Part shown: positions 8,286 through 17,228 of the stretch, piece by piece
Layout: each line of letters opens with the position of its first letter
Numbering within the stretch: the first letter of the stretch is position 1
Source of the DNA: Roseovarius sp. W115
Lineage (GTDB): Bacteria; Pseudomonadota; Alphaproteobacteria; Rhodobacterales; Rhodobacteraceae
DNA length: 64,000 nt
Direction of reading: 5' to 3'
NCBI RefSeq assembly: GCF_032842945.2
Contig: NZ_CP146606.1
Location: 2,794,501 to 2,858,500 of the forward strand
Program-made: the position numbers and the translations under genes
The notes under the pieces: generated by a model
What the model was told of the DNA's origin: nothing
The model's input: the letters and a program-made list of their open reading frames with translations, nothing else
The model's database searches: none

Positions 8286-9307
8286 ATACCGCCGGTTGTC
8301 GCTTGCCAGAGCTTTAGCGCCTCGGCGGTTGCCGTGACATCATGAACACGGTGTAGCTGAATGCCCTGAGCAATGCCGGCCAGGGTGACGGCAAGCGAGC
8401 CGGGCATCCGAGCGCCTGCATCTTCTGTGCCGCCTATCGTGCCGATAAAGCGTTTGCGCGAAGCCCCCAGCAGGATCGGGCAGCCCAGCCCATGAAAGAG
8501 CGCGAGGTTTTGCAGAAGCGTCAGATTGTGTTCCAGCGTCTTTCCGAATCCGATGCCGGGGTCTGCGATGATGCGGGAGCGGGGGATCCCGATGGCGACC
8601 AGGGTCTCGATCCGGGTCTCAAGGTAATCGTAAACATCCAGCGCTACATTGTCGTAGCGCGGGTCCTTTTGCATCATGTCCGGTGTGCCCTGGGCGTGCA
8701 TGACGCAAACCGGTAGGCCAGCCTCGGCGCAAAAGGGGGCAAGGGCGGGATCAAAAGTGAACCCGGCCACGTCATTCACAAGCGAGGCACCAGCCTCATG
8801 CGCCGCGTGTGCGACCGCCGCTTTGCGCGTGTCGATGGAGATGGGAATTCTGCTTTCAGAGCGCAGGGCCTCGATCACCGGGGCGGTGCGGCGGATTTCT
8901 TCGTCTATGGCAACCTCCTCGGCCCCCGGACGGGTAGATTCGCCGCCGATGTCGATGATGTCTGCGCCGTCGTTGATCATGTCACGCGCATGGCTGAGGG
9001 CGACGTCTGGTGCAGTGTACCGGCCGCCGTCGGAAAAGCTGTCTGGTGTGACGTTGAGGATGCCCATGAGGCGCGGGGCATCAAAGCCCAGCCCGGCAAT
9101 AGGCAGGCGCGGCGCGCTGAGGCGCTTGGCAACATCGCGCGGCAGGTCATAGGCCTGTATGATGTGTGACGGGTCTTCCCGGCTGATGACCTCAACCGCA
9201 TCAAACCAGCACCAGCCCCCGGCCAATGGCAGGGCTGTTTTGGGGCGTGCGTGATCACATTGGGGCAGAGGGCGGTAGTAGCGCATTGGCTTGGTCTTTG
9301 AGGTCAT
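8282..9307 (-). CDS. folP: Dihydropteroate synthase
   Basis: A 341-residue TIM-barrel enzyme. The pterin-site motifs are MGILNVTPDSFSDGG (about residues 80-94) and GGESTRPGA; the C-terminal LLGASRKRFIG supplies the catalytic Lys/Arg loop. It joins 4-aminobenzoate to dihydropterin pyrophosphate in folate synthesis and is the sulfonamide target. About 75 residues precede the barrel, a longer N-terminal arm than in E. coli FolP but seen in alphaproteobacteria. ATG 9307 overlaps the stop of folB by four bases, so folB-folP is one transcript. Confidence 0.96.
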   Translation of the reverse strand: MTSKTKPMRYYRPLPQCDHARPKTALPLAGGWCWFDAVEVISREDPSHIIQAYDLPRDVAKRLSAPRLPIAGLGFDAPRLMGILNVTPDSFSDGGRYTAPDVALSHARDMINDGADIIDIGGESTRPGAEEVAIDEEIRRTAPVIEALRSESRIPISIDTRKAAVAHAAHEAGASLVNDVAGFTFDPALAPFCAEAGLPVCVMHAQGTPDMMQKDPRYDNVALDVYDYLETRIETLVAIGIPRSRIIADPGIGFGKTLEHNLTLLQNLALFHGLGCPILLGASRKRFIGTIGGTEDAGARMPGSLAVTLAGIAQGIQLHRVHDVTATAEALKLWQATTGGI

Positions 9308-10233
9308 AACCCGGATTGCGCGATATCCTGCACCAGAACCGGCACGGGGGAGCGTTCGGGCGGTGCCTCTCCGATGAGCAACAAATCAGAGGCGTCCATA
9401 TGCCCGGCAAACCAGGCCGCGAGGGCAACCGGATCATCGGGGCCAGTTTTGGGGCCGTCGACCGCATCGAGCACGATCTTGGAGGGCGCCCAGACGCTGA
9501 TCTGGTCGTTTTTCATGGCCCAGTCCAACTCGGTGCGGGTGTTCACAACGACACAACGGTCATCGCGCCCGGCCAGCATCCAGGCGTTTTGCTCCAGCGC
9601 CAGGAGGTCCACGCGCCGCTGGGTCATCTTGTGACCGGTTTTGGGGCTGGGCACTTCGGCATGGCCAACGCAGAGGATGACCGGCTCGGCGCGGGCCTCC
9701 AACTGGTCCAGCCAATGCGCAAGGTTGGGGGAGCGAATGGCCTGATTTGTGAGATAGACCACATGCGGATGTGGTGTGATGTCAGGAAGGTGGCCCACAG
9801 GTTTGGTGGCCAGATCGGCGACTGAGCGTACGATCTCAACACCCAAAGCGCCCGGCCCGCGATCCAGTTTTTCAATCCGTACAAAGGTGCGCACCGCCTG
9901 TGGCTCCAGCAGGATGCGTTCGGCAATACGCTCGGCGAGCGTTTCCAGCAGGTTCAGGCGCTCGGCCGCCAGTTCGGCGGCAATGGCCTCTGTCACGCGG
10001 TCATAGCTGAGGATGCGATCCACATCGTCGTCAATGGCAACATCCAATGGGCGCACCTCGACCACCACGTTGAAAGACACACGTTGCGTGATGCCGCGTT
10101 CGGCCTGAAACGCGCCAATCTCGACCTCAACCACATGTTCGCGCACGGAAATGCGATCCAGCGGGCCATCGGGCGCTGTGGCATCGGCACGGGCCGACGG
10201 GTGCTCAAAGGCAAGACGGATTTCATTCGACAT
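9304..10233 (-). CDS. folB: Dihydroneopterin aldolase fused to an amino-acid-kinase-like domain
   Basis: A 309-residue protein, more than twice the length of FolB (about 120). Residues about 10-125 are FolB-like (DRISVREHVVEVEIGAF, SYDRVTEAIA, NLLETLAERIAERIL), the domain that cleaves dihydroneopterin to the hydroxymethylpterin. Residues about 140-300 match no folate enzyme; the pattern MTQRRVDLLALEQNAWML, then ISVWAPSKIVLDA, then DDPVALAAWFAGHMDASDLLLIG resembles the C-terminal half of amino-acid-kinase-fold proteins (aspartate/uridylate kinase-like). The fusion assignment is my inference. ATG 10233 avoids a 16-residue extension. Translationally coupled to folP. Confidence 0.85.
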   Translation of the reverse strand: MSNEIRLAFEHPSARADATAPDGPLDRISVREHVVEVEIGAFQAERGITQRVSFNVVVEVRPLDVAIDDDVDRILSYDRVTEAIAAELAAERLNLLETLAERIAERILLEPQAVRTFVRIEKLDRGPGALGVEIVRSVADLATKPVGHLPDITPHPHVVYLTNQAIRSPNLAHWLDQLEARAEPVILCVGHAEVPSPKTGHKMTQRRVDLLALEQNAWMLAGRDDRCVVVNTRTELDWAMKNDQISVWAPSKIVLDAVDGPKTGPDDPVALAAWFAGHMDASDLLLIGEAPPERSPVPVLVQDIAQSGL

Positions 10234-10346
10234 GAGGGCGATCCCAAGGGCTAGACTTTGCCCGGGGATAACATGGCCCATACTGGCAGCGAAAGGCGGA
10301 ATGCGACAGGCAAGCGGACAGGTCCGCCAAGCCTGTCAATGAAGGG

Positions 10347-10386
10347 GAGGTTCGGTTCCGAGCCCGATATCTCGAAACCGAACCTC
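10347..10386. other. Intergenic hairpin between folB and the YdcH gene
   Basis: GAGGTTCGGTT (10347-10357) and AACCGAACCTC (10376-10386) form a perfect 11-bp stem around an 18-base loop. It sits upstream of folB and downstream of the YdcH-like gene on the same strand. With no T tract on either strand it could be a Rho-dependent end, a processing site or a leader structure of folB. Confidence 0.5.
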
Positions 10387-10478
10387 TTGGCACCGCCGCC
10401 GCGGTGTTCATGTCAGGTCTGCATCTCCCCAGCTTCGACCTGACACGTCAGACGTTTTTGTGAGTGGCTGTCTGTGGC

Positions 10479-10724
10479 TCAGCCCGAGTGAAACTGTGTC
10501 TGCCAGCAATGCCCCGCCTTTTTCGAATGCATTCGAGACAAAAGCGTTTGTGTCATGCGGATCGCGTCGCGCAGGCCAAGCTTTTCTTGCTTGAGCTGTT
10601 TGATCTCAGTGAAATCCGGTGCTGTGCGCGATTGAGCGTTGGAAATGCGTTCGTCCAGCTCGCGGTGACGGCGGCGCAGGGTGTCGATGCGGGTCTGGAG
10701 CGAGTTTAGTGAGACTTTTCTCAT
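10479..10724 (-). CDS. YdcH family (DUF465) small coiled-coil protein
   Basis: An 81-residue, mostly helical protein: residues about 5-35 (LQTRIDTLRRRHRELDERI) and 40-65 (FTEIKQLKQEKLGLRDAI) form the DUF465 helical hairpin. The core LxxxHxxLDxxIxxxE/KQLKxxKLxLKDxI pattern of the family is recognisable. Function is unknown for the family. AGAGG precedes the ATG. It is divergent from the OxyR-like regulator. Confidence 0.8.
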   Translation of the reverse strand: MRKVSLNSLQTRIDTLRRRHRELDERISNAQSRTAPDFTEIKQLKQEKLGLRDAIRMTQTLLSRMHSKKAGHCWQTQFHSG

Positions 10725-10871
10725 TTGGACTGGGGCCTCTTTTCTGTTGGGTGAACCTAATGAACTTCAATGTGGGGGTGATGTTCCTATAAAAAATCCT
10801 ATTGGACCTGAAAGTTTGATTTGAAAAACCTATCTAACACCGAGGAGACGTTAAGAAGGGCGCAACGCGTT

Positions 10872-11804
10872 ATGTTGGAACAGGTCACATTACGGCAGTT
10901 GCGCTACTTCGTGGCGCTGGCTGAGACCGGGCATTACCGCAAGGCGGCGGAGCGGTCGGGCATCAGCCAACCCTCTCTGAGCCAGCAGATTGTCAATCTG
11001 GAGGCGGCGCTTGGGCTTGATCTGGTTGAGCGCGGTCGTCGGGGGGCTGTTCTGACACCGGGCGGGCGCGAGGTGCTGTCGCTGGCGCGCAAGGTGCTGG
11101 ATGATGTTGATGCCATGCACGTTCTGGCGCGGGACGCGCGCGAAGGGGTGGGTGGCACGATCCGGCTTGGTTCAACCCCAACATTGGGGCCGTATTTTCT
11201 GCCCTATCTGACGCGCCGATTGCGACAGGCCTATCCAACACTCAAAGTGATCATCCGGGATGCCGCCCCTGTGGTGCTGCAGGAGGAACTGGTGGCTGGG
11301 GTGCATGACATCATCCTGACCCAGCTTCCCGTGCAATCCGGGGATTTGCAGGTGGAACGTTTGTTTCGCGAGCCCCTCAAGCTGGCCGTGGCGCAGGATC
11401 ATCCGCTGGCGCAGCAGATGCAGGTGCGTGATGCCGATCTGGCGGGGGAGGATATTCTGACACTGTCGCGGTCTTATGTGCTGCACAATCAGATTGTATC
11501 GCTTTGCGAAGAACTGGGGGCGCATGTCCGCCAGGACTATGAAGGCACCAGCCTTGATGCGCTGCGCCAGATGACGGCGCTCAATATGGGTCTGAGCTTT
11601 CTGCCGGCGCTGTATGTGCGTTCAGAAGTGGCGGCTGAAAGTGGCGATGTCGCCATTCTGCCGTTTCGCAATGACTTGTTCACGCGCTCCATCGGCGTGG
11701 TCTGGCGCAAACGCGCGGCCCACCGTCAGGCGGTGGCCCGGATCGCAGCAGTGGCACGGGAGGTGGCGTTGGAGCGGTTCAGGGGGCTGGTTTTGGTGGA
11801 GTAG
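10872..11804 (+). CDS. LysR-family regulator, OxyR-like but lacking the peroxidatic cysteine
   Basis: A 310-residue LysR protein. The winged helix is residues about 5-65 (LRQLRYFVALAETGHYRKAAERSG gives the HTH region); residues about 92-300 are the periplasmic-binding-like effector domain most like that of OxyR. Aligning by eye around SLCEELGAHVRQDYEGTSL, OxyR Cys208 corresponds to Cys212, but the position of the peroxide-reacting Cys199 is Val203. It therefore probably does not sense peroxide by the standard disulfide switch. Start ATG 10872; an upstream TTG at 10821 is possible. No obvious target adjoins it. Confidence 0.85.
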   Translation: MLEQVTLRQLRYFVALAETGHYRKAAERSGISQPSLSQQIVNLEAALGLDLVERGRRGAVLTPGGREVLSLARKVLDDVDAMHVLARDAREGVGGTIRLGSTPTLGPYFLPYLTRRLRQAYPTLKVIIRDAAPVVLQEELVAGVHDIILTQLPVQSGDLQVERLFREPLKLAVAQDHPLAQQMQVRDADLAGEDILTLSRSYVLHNQIVSLCEELGAHVRQDYEGTSLDALRQMTALNMGLSFLPALYVRSEVAAESGDVAILPFRNDLFTRSIGVVWRKRAAHRQAVARIAAVAREVALERFRGLVLVE

Positions 11805-11815
11805 GCGACGTGACT

Positions 11816-11862
11816 GCGTTTCGGCTTTCGCTGATGTCTCAGGCCAATGTCGAGGCGCTTTA
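11816..11862 (-). repeat. Dispersed inverted-repeat element, copy B
   Basis: Read on the minus strand, this 47-base copy begins TAAAGCGCCTCGACATTG, continues with the core CCTGAGACATCAGC and ends CGAAACGC. It matches copy A over the whole unit with a few substitutions. Its first three bases (11860-11862) are the stop codon of the membrane-protein gene on the minus strand. Confidence 0.8.
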
Positions 11863-12255
11863 GGACTCCGACCTGCGCGGCCTTATGCGATTTCTGACAA
11901 GACCTATGGCGACAAGGCTCCAGCCGAGGATGGCTTGGCCATGCGCGGATAGGTTTTGGGGACCCTGAAAGAACAAAAGGGTCAAAGCTTCGTAGGGGCT
12001 GCGCGGGGGCCAGATGACCCATTGCACGGGCAGGGTGGGAATGAGGATGCGGTAGTACTGATAGTAGATCTGAGGCGAGACCCACACAAAGACCCAGAAT
12101 AAGGTCAGTGCTCCCAAGAGACGGAGCCAAACGGGTCTGTCTCTGAAGAGACGCCACGCTGTGATTAGGAAGAGGACGAAGAGCAGCAGGCTCAGACAAG
12201 CAAGGCCAATCTGGCCCCAGGTCGACAAATCGAAAAAAGAGTCATTTTCGTACAT
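11860..12255 (-). CDS. Membrane protein of unknown function, about four helices
   Basis: About 131 residues from ATG 12255 (an ATG two codons earlier, 12261, is also possible). Hydrophobic helices at about residues 12-32, 42-62, 70-85 and 100-120 are joined by short basic loops (RLFRDRPVWLRLL, VRNRIRPRRSES at the end), which predicts an inner-membrane protein with a basic cytoplasmic tail. I recognise no family. The TAA stop is contributed by the end of a dispersed repeat, so the last residues may have been altered when the repeat inserted. Monocistronic. Confidence 0.55.
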   Translation of the reverse strand: MYENDSFFDLSTWGQIGLACLSLLLFVLFLITAWRLFRDRPVWLRLLGALTLFWVFVWVSPQIYYQYYRILIPTLPVQWVIWPPRSPYEALTLLFFQGPQNLSAHGQAILGWSLVAIGLVRNRIRPRRSES

Positions 12256-12336
12256 GGGCATCAGGTGTTTCAAAACTTTTGATTATTGAAAACAGATTTG
12301 TTGCATCTGCACTTTCAATGCTTTGTGTGTCTGGCA

Positions 12337-12367
12337 TAAAAAAACCGCCGGTGTCGGCGGTTTTCTT
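12337..12367. terminator. Terminator downstream of the DM13 gene
   Basis: AACCGCCG (12343-12350), loop GTGT, CGGCGGTT (12355-12362), with an A tract on the left and TTTTCTTTG on the right, so it can act on both strands. It lies 20 bases beyond the stop of the DM13 gene on the minus strand. Confidence 0.88.
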
Positions 12368-12386
12368 TGTTTGTAAAGCGCAGCTT

Positions 12387-12800
12387 TTACTTCAGCGGTG
12401 CGACCGCAAGAATAACCGTGAATTGTTCGCAATAGATGTAAAGCTCGTCATACTTGTCGGTGTCGATCCCGGCAGGCACTTCGAATGTTGCGGTGCCTTT
12501 TTTGACGGTCAACTTGTCATGGATCTTGGAGCCCTTGGCGTATTTTTCGCCGCTGCCGAAGCCGATCTTGATGTCCGGTGGGTTTTTCTTGGGATCAAAC
12601 ACGTAGTCATCGGCGAGGACGACCTTGGTTTTTCCGTCAACTTTTTTGACTTTTACAGTGCCGGACACGTTGTACCCCTGACGGCCAGAAAGGCTGCCCT
12701 TGCGTACGTCTGAACCGGCGAAAGATGGAGTAGCGCCTAGGGTTGTTGCGGCGGCTGCGGCCAGTGTCAGGCCCGCGAATTGGCGACGAGTAACAGTCAT
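12387..12800 (-). CDS. DM13-domain protein with Tat-type signal peptide
   Basis: A 137-residue exported protein. The N-terminus TVTRRQFAGLTLAAAAATT has a twin-arginine motif and hydrophobic core with a likely cleavage after about residue 28 (PSFAG). The remainder (about 35-137) fits the DM13 domain: a beta-rich fold ending in a conserved Cys (LYIYCEQF), suspected of redox or haem-related roles in the periplasm. ATG 12800 follows AAAGGAAC; a longer frame upstream has no signal logic. It is next to ctaD on the same strand but separated from it by a terminator. Confidence 0.78.
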   Translation of the reverse strand: MTVTRRQFAGLTLAAAAATTLGATPSFAGSDVRKGSLSGRQGYNVSGTVKVKKVDGKTKVVLADDYVFDPKKNPPDIKIGFGSGEKYAKGSKIHDKLTVKKGTATFEVPAGIDTDKYDELYIYCEQFTVILAVAPLK

Positions 12801-12956
12801 TGAGGTGTTCCTTTGTTTGGATCGTGCGGCAGAACATGGAGCCTTTTTGTCGCAGCCGCTAGGGGCTGAACCGTCACGTGCGATCAAGTTGGGGTGAAAG
12901 ATTGTAGCAATCTGCTTTGTGCTGAGCCGGATATTTCGCGCCTTGGCCAAAAGAAA

Positions 12957-12988
12957 CAGGCCTCAGAGGATCTCTGAGGCCTGTTTTT
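12957..12988. terminator. Strong terminator of ctaD
   Basis: A perfect 12-bp stem CAGGCCTCAGAG (12957-12968) and CTCTGAGGCCTG (12972-12983) with a 3-base loop. It has a T tract on the plus strand and TTTCTTTT on the minus strand, and begins 20 bases beyond the ctaD stop. Confidence 0.93.
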
Positions 12989-13008
12989 ATAGTGTACTGA
13001 AACGGTGT

Positions 13009-14682
13009 TCAGTGTGCCGGTTGCTTGTCCCAGTCTTCCTGCTTGGGCAGGATCTCGAACGTGTGCTCCGGCGGAGGGGACGGCAGAGTCCATTCCAGCG
13101 TGTCTGCATATTCGTTCCACGGGTTGTTTTCTGTCACCCGCGCACCCCGGAAGAGCGCGTAGGCGATGACACCGAAGAAGAAGATGAAGCTGGCGAATGA
13201 AATGAACGCGCCAATCGAAGACCAGTAGTTCCAGAGGGCAAACGCCTCAGGATAGTCGATGTAGCGGCGTGGCATGCCCTGACGTCCCAGGAAGTGTTGC
13301 GGGAAGAAGGTCAGGTTCGCACCCAGGAACATTGCCCAGAAGTGCAGTTTGCCGGCCCATTCAGGATACATGCGCCCGGTCATCTTGGGGAAGTAGAAGT
13401 AGATGCCCGCGAAGATCGCAAAGACCGCACCAAGGCTCATCACATAGTGGAAGTGGGCCACAACATAGTAGGTGTCGTGATAGGCCCGGTCGACGCCAGC
13501 CTGCGACAGGACAATCCCGGTCACACCGCCCACGGTGAAGAGGAACAGGAACCCAAACGCCCAGAGCATGGGTGTTTTGAACTCAATCGATCCCTGCCAC
13601 ATAGTGGCGATCCAGCTGAAGACTTTCACGCCTGTAGGCACCGCAATGACCATCGTGGCCAGCATGAAGTAGGACTGCTGCGTCAGCGACATGCCCACAG
13701 TGTACATGTGGTGCGCCCAGACAACGAAGCCCAGAGCGCCAATGGCGATGAGAGCCCAGACCATTGGCAGGTAGCCAAAGACCGGTTTGCGCGCGAAGGT
13801 CGCAATCACGTGGCTGATGATGCCAAAGCCGGGCAGGATGATGATGTACACCTCCGGGTGTCCGAAGAACCACAGGATGTGCTGGTAGAGGATTGGATCC
13901 CCACCACCGGCCGGGTCGAAGAAGGTCGTCCCGAAGTTGCGGTCGGTCAGAAGCATGGTGATCGCGCCCGCCAGAACAGGCAGCGAGAGAAGGATCAGCC
14001 AGGCTGTGACGAAGATCGACCAAGAGAAAAGCGGCACTTTGAAGAGCGTCATGCCCGGTGCCCGCATGTTCAGGAAGGTGGTGATCATATTGATCGCACC
14101 CAGGATCGAGCTTGCACCTGAGACATGCACAGCGAAAATCGCCAGGTCCATCGACATGCCTTGCTCGGTGGTCGAGAGCGGCGGGTAAAGCACCCAACCC
14201 ACGCCAGACCCAAGTTGGCCATTGCCCCCTGGTGCCAAAAGTGAGGCAACGCCCAGAGATGTACCTGTCACATAGAGCCAGAAGCTGAGGTTGTTCATGC
14301 GCGGGAACGCCATGTCCGGCGCGCCGATCTGCAATGGCATGAAGTAATTGCCGAAGCCGCCGAAGAGGGCGGGGATCACGACAAAGAACATCATGAGGAC
14401 ACCGTGATAGGTGATCATAACGTTCCACAGATGCCCGTTTGGCGTACATTCGCCCGCGGCAGCCGCCGTAAAGCGCGCGCCTTCCAGACACATGTACTGA
14501 ACACCCGGCTCCATCAGTTCGAGCCGCATGTATACGGTAAAGGCCACCGAAATCAGGCCGACAAATGCCGACACGATAAGGTAGAGGATACCGATATCTT
14601 TATGGTTGGTGGACATGAACCAGCGGGTAAAGAACCCGCGATTGTCTTCGTGTCCGTGCCCGTGAATGGCTGCGTCTGCCAT
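13009..14682 (-). CDS. ctaD: Cytochrome c oxidase subunit I (aa3-type)
   Basis: A 557-residue, twelve-helix haem-copper oxidase subunit. Visible signatures are [14 protein letters not shown] (Cu-B His and the cross-linked Tyr), WAHHMYTVG (the Cu-B His pair) and [12 protein letters not shown] (haem a/a3 ligands). It reduces oxygen to water and pumps protons in the inner membrane. Subunits II and III and the haem-A assembly genes are not adjacent; a stand-alone ctaD is usual in Rhodobacteraceae. It is a single-gene unit with its own terminator and a long upstream region shared with clpP. Confidence 0.97.
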   Translation of the reverse strand: MADAAIHGHGHEDNRGFFTRWFMSTNHKDIGILYLIVSAFVGLISVAFTVYMRLELMEPGVQYMCLEGARFTAAAAGECTPNGHLWNVMITYHGVLMMFFVVIPALFGGFGNYFMPLQIGAPDMAFPRMNNLSFWLYVTGTSLGVASLLAPGGNGQLGSGVGWVLYPPLSTTEQGMSMDLAIFAVHVSGASSILGAINMITTFLNMRAPGMTLFKVPLFSWSIFVTAWLILLSLPVLAGAITMLLTDRNFGTTFFDPAGGGDPILYQHILWFFGHPEVYIIILPGFGIISHVIATFARKPVFGYLPMVWALIAIGALGFVVWAHHMYTVGMSLTQQSYFMLATMVIAVPTGVKVFSWIATMWQGSIEFKTPMLWAFGFLFLFTVGGVTGIVLSQAGVDRAYHDTYYVVAHFHYVMSLGAVFAIFAGIYFYFPKMTGRMYPEWAGKLHFWAMFLGANLTFFPQHFLGRQGMPRRYIDYPEAFALWNYWSSIGAFISFASFIFFFGVIAYALFRGARVTENNPWNEYADTLEWTLPSPPPEHTFEILPKQEDWDKQPAH

Positions 14683-15168
14683 CTAGGTGCCTCCTGTTGG
14701 TCAAAATATGGGGACACCGGTAATGCCTCCGGTCAAATGAGACTCAGAGACAAGGGCGTGTCCCGCAACACGCGTTGTTTCTAGAATGTCACGCGTTCGG
14801 GAGCAATGCATGAGTTTGATTTGGCACAAAGAATTCTGTCTGGGCTGCAGATAATGGCCAGTAGAGCCCATGCGCTTCTGTCTGATTAAGGAAAAATTAT
14901 TATTTTCAGCACTTTATGTGGCGAGGTTTTCGCGCGGTTCCTGGGTTAGCTGTGCAGAATTGGTAAGAATTGAGCGCAAATTGCCGAGAATTTCTTCTCA
15001 GGCGCGACATACTGGCGCGCCGGGTTGAAAACTATGCGTGAAATCTCGCGGTGATATGCTCCGCAGGAATTTACCGAAGCGCTCTTGCAGCCCCTTCTGG
15101 GGGCCACTACAGTTTTGAAAGAGAGCGGCCCCTTGAGGGTCGTGCGACACATATCAGGCAGGCACATC
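14683..15168. other. 486-base divergent region between ctaD and clpP
   Basis: No convincing gene is visible. It presumably carries the promoters of ctaD and clpP. An AT-rich block (about 14886-14925) stands out from the GC-rich surroundings. Close to clpP, TTGAAA at 15025-15030 is followed by TGATAT at 15052-15057, but the 21-base spacing is poor for a housekeeping promoter; a heat-shock sigma factor is possible and not provable here. Confidence 0.4.
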
Positions 15169-15801
15169 ATGCAAGATCCGATCGACACCTATATGAACAC
15201 GCTCGTCCCAATGGTTGTAGAGCAAACCAGCCGGGGCGAACGGGCCTATGACATTTTCTCGCGGCTGCTCAAAGAGCGGATCATTTTCCTGAACGGCCCG
15301 GTTCACGACGGCATGTCGAGCCTCATCGTGGCGCAGCTTCTGCACTTGGAGGCGGAGAACCCGTCCAAAGAAATTTCCATGTATATCAATAGCCCAGGCG
15401 GCGTTGTTACATCAGGTTTGTCGATCTACGACACAATGCAGTACATTCGCCCCAAGGTCAGCACACTTGTCATCGGCCAAGCCGCGAGCATGGGTAGTCT
15501 GCTTTTGACCGCAGGCGAGGCAGGCATGCGGTTTTCCCTACCGAATTCCCGAATCATGGTTCACCAGCCCTCTGGCGGGTATCAGGGTCAGGCGACAGAT
15601 ATCATGATCCATGCGGAAGAAACGCTGAAGCTTAAACGGCGCCTTAATGAAATATACGTCAAACATACCGGACAAACGCTGAAGAAAGTCGAAGAGGCGC
15701 TTGAGCGTGATAACTTCATGGCACCCGAAGACGCTAAGGCTTGGGGTCTCATCGATGAAATCGTTGAAAACCGCGCCAAAGGTGAGGACGAAGACAGCTG
15801 A
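15169..15801 (+). CDS. clpP: ATP-dependent Clp protease proteolytic subunit
   Basis: A 210-residue serine protease. The catalytic triad is visible: Ser107 in GQAASMGS, His132 in IMVHQPSGG, and Asp181 in ERDNFM. It assembles into the tetradecameric barrel that degrades proteins unfolded by ClpX or ClpA in the cytosol. Start ATG 15169 gives the family N-terminus ([19 protein letters not shown]); an upstream frame would add 28 unlikely residues. clpX follows in the same direction after 164 bases, the usual bacterial order. Confidence 0.97.
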   Translation: MQDPIDTYMNTLVPMVVEQTSRGERAYDIFSRLLKERIIFLNGPVHDGMSSLIVAQLLHLEAENPSKEISMYINSPGGVVTSGLSIYDTMQYIRPKVSTLVIGQAASMGSLLLTAGEAGMRFSLPNSRIMVHQPSGGYQGQATDIMIHAEETLKLKRRLNEIYVKHTGQTLKKVEEALERDNFMAPEDAKAWGLIDEIVENRAKGEDEDS

Positions 15802-15965
15802 TAGCGCAGGTGAATTAAGCGTTGTGGTGCTCCTGCACCTATCTTAAGCTGCGCGACATGGATTAACGTGTTCGATCTTCACAGACGAACGACATGAGGT
15901 AAAGATGAGCTGCGTGTTTTGCGCGGGATCTGGGCGAGAATTTTGAGGCCCGAAAGGTACGAGAG

Positions 15966-17228
15966 ATGGCAAACAGTTCTGGCAGCGACAGTAAAAACAC
16001 CTTGTATTGCAGCTTTTGCGGCAAGAGCCAGCACGAAGTGCGCAAGCTGATTGCAGGTCCAACAGTTTTCATCTGCGACGAATGCGTCGAGCTTTGCATG
16101 GACATCATTCGTGAAGAAACCAAGACAGCCGGTCTGAAATCTTCCGACGGTGTGCCGACCCCGCGAGAGATCTGCGACGTGCTTGACGATTACGTGATCG
16201 GACAGGCGATGGCTAAACGGGTTCTGTCGGTGGCGGTGCACAATCACTACAAGCGGCTCAATCATTCGGGCAAGAATGACATTGAATTGCAGAAGTCGAA
16301 CATTCTTCTGATCGGACCCACAGGCTGCGGTAAGACACTTCTGGCGCAGACATTGGCGCGTATTCTGGATGTGCCGTTCACAATGGCCGATGCCACGACG
16401 CTAACTGAGGCGGGCTATGTGGGTGAGGACGTCGAGAACATCATCCTGAAACTTCTGCAGGCCAGCGAATACAACGTTGAACGTGCACAGCGCGGCATTG
16501 TCTATATTGACGAGGTCGACAAGATCACGCGTAAATCTGAGAACCCGTCGATCACCCGCGATGTGTCAGGCGAGGGCGTGCAGCAGGCACTTCTGAAATT
16601 GATGGAAGGGACCGTTGCCGCTGTTCCGCCGCAAGGAGGACGCAAGCATCCGCAGCAGGAATTCCTGCAGGTGGATACGACGAATATTCTTTTCATCTGC
16701 GGCGGGGCCTTTGCCGGTCTCGACAAAATCATCAGCCAACGTGGCAAGGGTTCTGCCATGGGTTTCGGGGCTGATGTGCGCGATGTGGATGATCGCAACG
16801 TGGGCGAAGTGTTCAAGGACCTGGAGCCAGAGGACCTGCTGAAATTCGGTCTGATCCCGGAATTCGTTGGCCGCCTGCCGGTCATCGCAACACTGGAAGA
16901 TCTGGATGAAGACGCGCTTGTTACGATCCTGACGCAGCCCAAGAATGCGCTGGTCAAACAGTATCAGCGCTTGTTCGAGCTTGAGACAGTGCAGCTGAGC
17001 TTTACCGACGATGCATTGGTGGCCATCGCCAAACGCGCGATTGAGCGTAGAACCGGCGCCCGCGGGTTGCGCTCTATTCTGGAAGACATCCTGCTTGATA
17101 CGATGTTTGACCTGCCGGGTCTTGAGAATGTCGAGGAAGTCGTGGTCAACGAAGAGGCGGTGACCTCCGAGACGGCACCTTTGATGGTGCATTCCGATGC
17201 AAAGCCGGAAGAAGCCAGCGCGAGCTGA
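15966..17228 (+). CDS. clpX: ATP-dependent Clp protease ATP-binding subunit ClpX
   Basis: A 420-residue AAA+ unfoldase. The N-terminal zinc-binding domain has four cysteines (YCSFCGKS and ICDECVELC, about residues 14-46). Walker A is GPTGCGKT, Walker B is IVYIDEVDK, and the pore loop is AGYVGEDVE. It recognises substrate tags, unfolds proteins and feeds them to ClpP. The preceding 164-base gap may allow independent expression. Its stop abuts the stop of the convergent DUF4760 gene with no spacing and no visible terminator. Confidence 0.98.
   Translation: MANSSGSDSKNTLYCSFCGKSQHEVRKLIAGPTVFICDECVELCMDIIREETKTAGLKSSDGVPTPREICDVLDDYVIGQAMAKRVLSVAVHNHYKRLNHSGKNDIELQKSNILLIGPTGCGKTLLAQTLARILDVPFTMADATTLTEAGYVGEDVENIILKLLQASEYNVERAQRGIVYIDEVDKITRKSENPSITRDVSGEGVQQALLKLMEGTVAAVPPQGGRKHPQQEFLQVDTTNILFICGGAFAGLDKIISQRGKGSAMGFGADVRDVDDRNVGEVFKDLEPEDLLKFGLIPEFVGRLPVIATLEDLDEDALVTILTQPKNALVKQYQRLFELETVQLSFTDDALVAIAKRAIERRTGARGLRSILEDILLDTMFDLPGLENVEEVVVNEEAVTSETAPLMVHSDAKPEEASAS

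Noticed and set aside
13294..14121. A 275-codon frame opposite ctaD
   Set aside because: Composition rich in His, Asp, Glu and Arg is the usual complement of membrane-helix codons; shadow.
15025..15057. Housekeeping promoter for clpP (TTGAAA and TGATAT)
   Set aside because: The 21-base spacer is too long; kept only as a remark in the intergenic entry.
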